Part shown: positions 59,230 through 64,000 of the stretch, in pieces
Layout: every line of letters begins with the position of its first letter
Position numbering within the stretch: the first letter of the stretch is position 1
Translations under genes and position numbers: made by a program
Assembly (NCBI GenBank): GCA_941918925.1
Contig: OW799233.1
Span: 123,962,833 to 124,026,832, forward strand
DNA: 64,000 bases
From: Phyto melanocephala
Lineage: Eukaryota; Arthropoda; Insecta; Diptera; Rhinophoridae
Direction of reading: 5' to 3'
The notes under the pieces: generated by a model
Told to the model about the DNA's origin: nothing
Database searches by the model: none
What the model saw: the letters and a program-made list of their open reading frames with translations, nothing else

Positions 59230-59465
59230 TATACCCTTCACCTGTGGTGCACAAGGGTATATATAGCCTTGTCATTCCGTTTGTAATTTCTACAATTTTA
59301 ATTTCCGACCCCATAAAGTATATATTTTCTGAAAGTTTATGAATAGATTAAGCCCTGACCGTCTGTCCGTATGTCCGTGTGTTGGTTAAAATCAACTTTT
59401 AGAAACAACCATATGTTTCTTAGATCTGTGTATGGTATCAGTCTTTTGAAAATATCCGGAAATAA
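59230..59465 (+). repeat. Type A repeat, 5' part only
   Basis: Begins TATACCCTTCACCTGTGGTG and runs through the core and a short GTCY tract, but stops near 59465, where mariner-like sequence begins. The A/T tract and terminal hairpin are missing. Confidence 0.75.
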
Positions 59466-59489
59466 ATTGTTTAAAAATTATATGTAAAT

Positions 59490-59885
59490 GTTGGCCACGA
59501 ATACCTCTGAGGTGGTCTATTTGGAAGGTCCACTTTGGGGCGATTTGTTCGAGCATAGCGATTGGCATTTCGCGACTAACACGAGTAACGTAACTGGCTC
59601 ATTTCTAAAGAACTTAGACTTTTCATAACCCCATAGAAAATAGTCCATAGCAAAACGTGAAATCAAATGCTCACCAAAATGATTTTTTACAAGTCCATTG
59701 TCTTACGTGCTATATGGCTCGTAGCAAGGGATAGTCGAAACAAGACAATGAGCTTAAAGCACATAGTTCGTTAACATGGTACGATAATGGTAACCATTGA
59801 CGGTAACATTCTGAGTTGCCTCATTTTTGAAGAAATTTGGATCAATTATTCCACCAGCCCTTAAACCACACCATACCGTTGTTAT
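59490..59885 (-). pseudogene. mariner-like transposase fragment
   Basis: The minus strand holds scrambled pieces of the same transposase family: VWCGLRAGGII, NFFKNEATQNVTVNG, a decayed region around GLVKNHFGEHLISRF and a C-terminal piece. Both ends are lost. It interrupts or replaces the 3' half of a type A repeat. Confidence 0.65.
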
Positions 59886-60088
59886 TAATGAATCTAATAG
59901 TACTCTTCTTTACAATCTATATTCATAATATATTCTTAAAATAAAAATCTTACAAAAAAGGTGTATGAATTAAAGGTTTAACTTAAATTTTCTATAAATC
60001 AAAAGTTAAAAAAATTTATAAAAAAAAATGTATAAAAAAAAAGAAATTTAACTAAATAAATAAAAAATATAACAACATTTTTTTTCTA

Positions 60089-61532
60089 TATGTGACAGCG
60101 CATAGAGAAAGGGACCTAAGGGTAAAAAAAACAATTTTCACTTTTTTTTTTTTGATGTGGACAACATCTGAGCATCGAATGAGACCGATCCCATGCCCCA
60201 AAATTGTTCCCGCCCAGAGATATGCGCGTTTTATAAAAGTGAAGTCGACGATTCTAAGCGCAAAAAAAGAAAGGGACCTAACGGTAAAATTTATTTACTT
60301 TAATTTTTTACCCTACTAAATTAACAAAATAACTTAACTCGCGTTTGGAAAGTGGGAAGTTTTACGATTTTACCACCCGGTTCGACGCTGTTGGTGTATC
60401 TAGTGTAAACATAAGTCTTACTTTCAGTAGTTAGAAGTTTCAATAAACGACAATCACGATGATTTTGTTGACGTTCAGGTAAAGTGATAGCAGCAGTTCC
60501 AGTAAAACGGCAGATAAATGAAACAATTTTTTTCCAAAGTAGTTAAAGCATCTGTACGATTAATTTTATTCGTCGTGCCATGTTCGCGTGGATAAACATT
60601 ATTTTTGTCGTAATGTTCGATCAGATTTTTGTAGCGTTTAATTCCCATTGTATACAGAAAGAAGTACATATCACGGCATATCGGCAAACTTCGAAAATAC
60701 TGTGTATATCTGATTGTACCGTTTCTTCATAGCTCGCGATCGATCACCAACTTTTGACCTGAGCATTGCATCGTCACGGTGAGCTGCCAGATGTGCGATA
60801 ATAATTAAATCTTGGGAGTTCTTATCTAAATTCATGAAAGACATACGAAAATCCACAGCCATCTTCTTAGGGATCACTTCATTGTATTGATTTGAACAAC
60901 ACGGAGGTATTTTTTAACTATACAGTCGAGCAACTACCTTTTCTTCCCGTAAATCAAGATAAGATTTATCAAGGTACATATTATCGGTATCATCTTCAGA
61001 GTCACTATCCGATCATTCTGAGAAGTGAAGCAAAAAAATAAATCTACTTCTTTGAAGTCGTCAACCATTTCATCCTAAAACAAACAGTAAGAATGTTATC
61101 AGTTTTAAATTATTTTCGCGAATAACATAATAAGGTTATGTGAAAAAATTTTCGTACTAACAAAGTGATATTCATGATTTAAAAGAATTATAAATGAGTA
61201 TTTATTATAATTCACAATTAATAATTTCGGAAAAAAAGCTGGATTCGAAAAAACGCGAGCAAAATTAAAATCAAACTCATGGAAACAGCGCGCTATGTAG
61301 AAAACAGTAAAAACCAACTACACAAAACAAGAGGTAGGGACGACCTACGCGCGTTCTCAAGGTTGACCAGCACGTTCCTGACGTCATGAGATGTGTCGCT
61401 TTCAAATGAAACCAATACCAACACGCTCAGTGATGGTACACCAAAGATACACGTATTTAAATCTTTAAAATGGCTTTCCTGAACAAAACCTATTTTTACC
61501 CTTAGGTCCCTTTCTATTTTTTACGTCACATA
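60089..61532 (-). mobile_element. 1.44-kb TIR transposon, unclassified
   Basis: TATATGTGAC near the left end and its complement GTCACATATA at the right are followed inward by GAAAGGGACCTAAGGGTAAA on both sides. A second GAAAGGGACCTAACGG copy lies at 60269. The minus strand keeps short coding pieces of a probable transposase (60475-60877): LIIIAHLAAHRDDAMLRSKV and RYNQIYTVFSKFADMP. The superfamily is not recognised. Confidence 0.75.
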
Positions 61533-61926
61533 TATTGAAAATTTAACGAATATTTCTCTTAAATCCGAGAATTTAACGAAAATTTTTATAAAACAAATTT
61601 AGAAGGAAAAAGACGCGAAAAATTAAATAAAAATCTCTAAGACATTTTCATAAAAATTTCTTTATCAAAAATTAATCGAGCATATTTTTAAAACGAATAT
61701 AAATCGAAATTTTAAAGAAGTTTTTCTTAAAACAAAAACATAACAAAAACTTTTGAAAAAGAAAAAAATAATAAAAAATTTTTAAAATTGTAAAATCGCA
61801 AAATCAATCAATAAATTATAGAAATATAATATCTTACGAAAACATTTAAGCCAAAAATTCAACGAACGTATTCTATAAATTGATAGTTTAATTAAAAAAT
61901 TTCTTAAATATTTAACAAAGTTTTTT

Positions 61927-62679
61927 TATACCCTTCACCTGTGGTGCACAAGGGTATATATAGCTTTGTCATTCCGTTTGTAATTTCTACAATTTTCATT
62001 TCCGACCCCATAAAGTATATATTTTCTGAAAGCTTATGAATAGAGGAGTCGATTAAGCCCTGACCGTCTGTCCGTTTGCCCGTCTGTCCGTGTGTTGGTT
62101 GAAATCAACTTTTAGAAGCAACTATATGTTCCTCAGATCTGTATATGGTATCAATTTCTTGGAAATATCCAGGAATGAATCGCTATTGAAATTCAGCGTA
62201 ATCGCCCCATAACTTTCTGAGATATGAGCAAAAAACCACGACCACCTCGTTTTTTTCACAATTACAACAACAACATACATACATACATACATACATACAT
62301 ACATACATGTAAAAAACATACCAAACAAAAAAAATTACAAAAAAAAAAATATTAAAAATAAGAAAAAAATAATAAAAAAAACTACAAAAAAAAATTTTAA
62401 AAATATTAAAAAAATTAAAAAAATTTTTTAAAAATTTTCTTAAAAAAATTTTTTAAAAAAATTAAAAAATAATAAAATATAAATAATATCTTAAATAAAA
62501 TAAGATAAAATTTTTTTGGCTCAGCTGGGATTCGATGCCACATTTAGTCTAACCAGTATATACATATGTACGTATTTTATATGAGATGAATGGTGATACA
62601 AACAATTTTTATTGCATGACTACACGTTGTGAAGGGTATATAAGATTCGGCACGGCCGAATATAGCACTGTTACTTGTT
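61927..62679 (+). repeat. Type A repeat, alpha subtype
   Basis: Complete copy with core, GTCY tract, an (ACAT)n run at about 62274-62308, A/T tract, hairpin and GTTACTTG end. Confidence 0.85.
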
Positions 62680-64000
62680 TAATTACAAATTTAATAAAAA
62701 TTTTCTATGAATAATATTTTATGAACTGAAAATTTAATGAAAAAAAAAATCCGAACAAATTTTAAATTTAAGACAATTTCCTATAAATCGTAATCTTAAC
62801 AAAATTTGTCCAACAAATTCTGAATTTAGAAAAATTTCTGTCTGTTGTTTGTAAATCGAAATTTTGCCCTTTTTTTGAATCGATTTTTTTTTGTAAATGA
62901 AAAATTTTTCATTAATAAAAAAAGCGTACAGCAAATTTGTGTAATTTAATTTTTTTTTTTAACCAAAAACTTTTTATGAAAAAAAACCAGAGTTAATAAT
63001 GGTTTAATCCTGCACGCTGGTGATTTATGCGTCAACCAATCATTTCAAAAATCTTAAATTTGCGGAATAGTTATAACCACGTATAAAGACTTGAAAGAAA
63101 ACGAAGAAAAAGCTTTGAAGTAATTTCAATGAATAGAATGAAAATCACTTTTGCAATGGTCGCATACAACAGTTAAATTGAAACATGTTTAAATGCGTTT
63201 AAACTTTTAAGGAAAAATGTGGCAAACGAGATTTCAATTTTTTTCATGTTTTTTTTTTTACCTGAAACTTTCAAAATCAAACATGAAACAGGATGACAAT
63301 GAAGACACTTTAAGCCATAAACATTGCAAGAAAAGTAGAATTTTTTGTAGTGAAAATTTTTTAACAAGCGCCAGAAAATTTTGACATAAAAATTTCCAAG
63401 TTGCAAAAAAGAAATTAAAAACTGTTTTATGAATTCATTAAACATAATTAAAAAGAAAACAACAGTAATGGTTTGATGTAAAAAAAAAAAAAACTTTAAA
63501 GAAGTAACAATTTTTTTATGCAGAATTAAAGTCGGTAACAAGTTGAGAAATTCTCTTGTTTTTATTATTATTCAACTGGTTTGAGGTTGTTTAAGTTATA
63601 GAACAAGATTTATTAGCAAGACTTTTTGCAACATTCTTTCTAATTTTCTTGTTTTAACGATTTGAAATAAATCTTTTCTTCGGGTTTTAACACTTTTTTT
63701 TATTAACATCTTTAACCCATTTATCCATTTACAGTAGCTGTCTCTTGTCACTACGTTGCAATGCAAACCAACAAGTGTTAATTTAATTTCTTTTAAAGTT
63801 TATCTTGACAATAAGATAATTGATTTTCCTGAAGAAAATACACATTGATCTTGTTTAAAAGCTTTTCCTAAAATGTTCACTTTTAAGTCACATACAAATT
63901 ATCTCTGTCAAAGTTGCTGTCATTTAACATTTGTATGCCACAACAACACATTAGCCACGTGCTAAACACTCATTTATATTAATAAAAGCAAAGAAATTGA
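62680..64000. other. Second filamin intron, no gene
   Basis: AT-rich with poly-A and poly-T runs. The CH2 exon expected next in filamin is not present. Confidence 0.5.

Noticed and set aside
47643..64000. Search for the filamin CH2 exon
   Set aside because: No stretch encoding the expected start of CH2 was seen on the plus strand; the intron must continue beyond the window.

Overview
The window looks like nuclear DNA of a higher fly, most likely a calyptrate such as a blowfly or housefly relative. It is very AT-rich and full of transposon debris. One recognisable host gene runs along the plus strand: two coding exons of the filamin gene (cheerio, cher, in Drosophila). The upstream exon (28760-29875) encodes a Q/N-rich N-terminus. 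The second (47327-47642) encodes the first calponin-homology domain of the actin-binding region. Both exon ends are phase 0, so they can splice together across a 17.45 kb intron. The next filamin exon is not in the window, so everything from 47643 to the end is probably the following intron.

Nearly all other structure is mobile DNA. The commonest class, with 13 copies recognised, is a DINE-1/Helentron-like family in two lengths: type A of about 0.7-0.8 kb and type B of about 2.4 kb. Each copy starts TATACCC, carries a TATATATTTTCTGA-like core and a (GTCY)n tract, and ends in an ATTCGGC/GCCGAAT hairpin followed by CTTACTTG. All insert in T-tracts. Two further elements are classical non-autonomous Helitrons (38399-39281 and 55171-56063; TCTATATATA to CTAG, A/T target). 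Cut-and-paste elements include a Tc1 with intact inverted ends (8884-10517), several mariner-like remnants, a piggyBac remnant, PIF/Harbinger-like hairpin MITEs flanked by TAA, a TTAA-flanked MITE, a hAT-like MITE, and unclassified inverted-repeat elements. Retroelements include a short Gypsy-type LTR element (13463-16751) that keeps gag and protease but has lost reverse transcriptase and the integrase core, two eroded non-LTR fragments, a tRNA-like SINE head and an unclassified 768-bp element with a 13-bp target duplication.

The most unusual object is at 24161-25155. It is a 995-bp element with inverted ends and a perfect 8-bp target duplication (AACTCAGC). It carries the start of a THAP DNA-binding domain, as in P-element transposases, joined to a fragment of an EGF-repeat (dumpy-like) protein. 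It looks like a P-type transposon that captured part of a host gene.

Layout: 1-8.9 kb repeats, a degenerate insect repeat ORF and piggyBac debris; 8.9-17 kb Tc1, MITEs and the LTR element; 17.9-22.7 kb mariner, a TTAA MITE and a type B repeat; 24-27.4 kb the THAP/EGF element, SINE and mariner; 28.1-29.9 kb hAT-like MITE and filamin exon 1; 30.4-47.3 kb filamin intron packed with repeats; 47.3-47.6 kb filamin CH1 exon; 48-64 kb the next intron with nested mariner, retroelement, Helitron and TIR elements.
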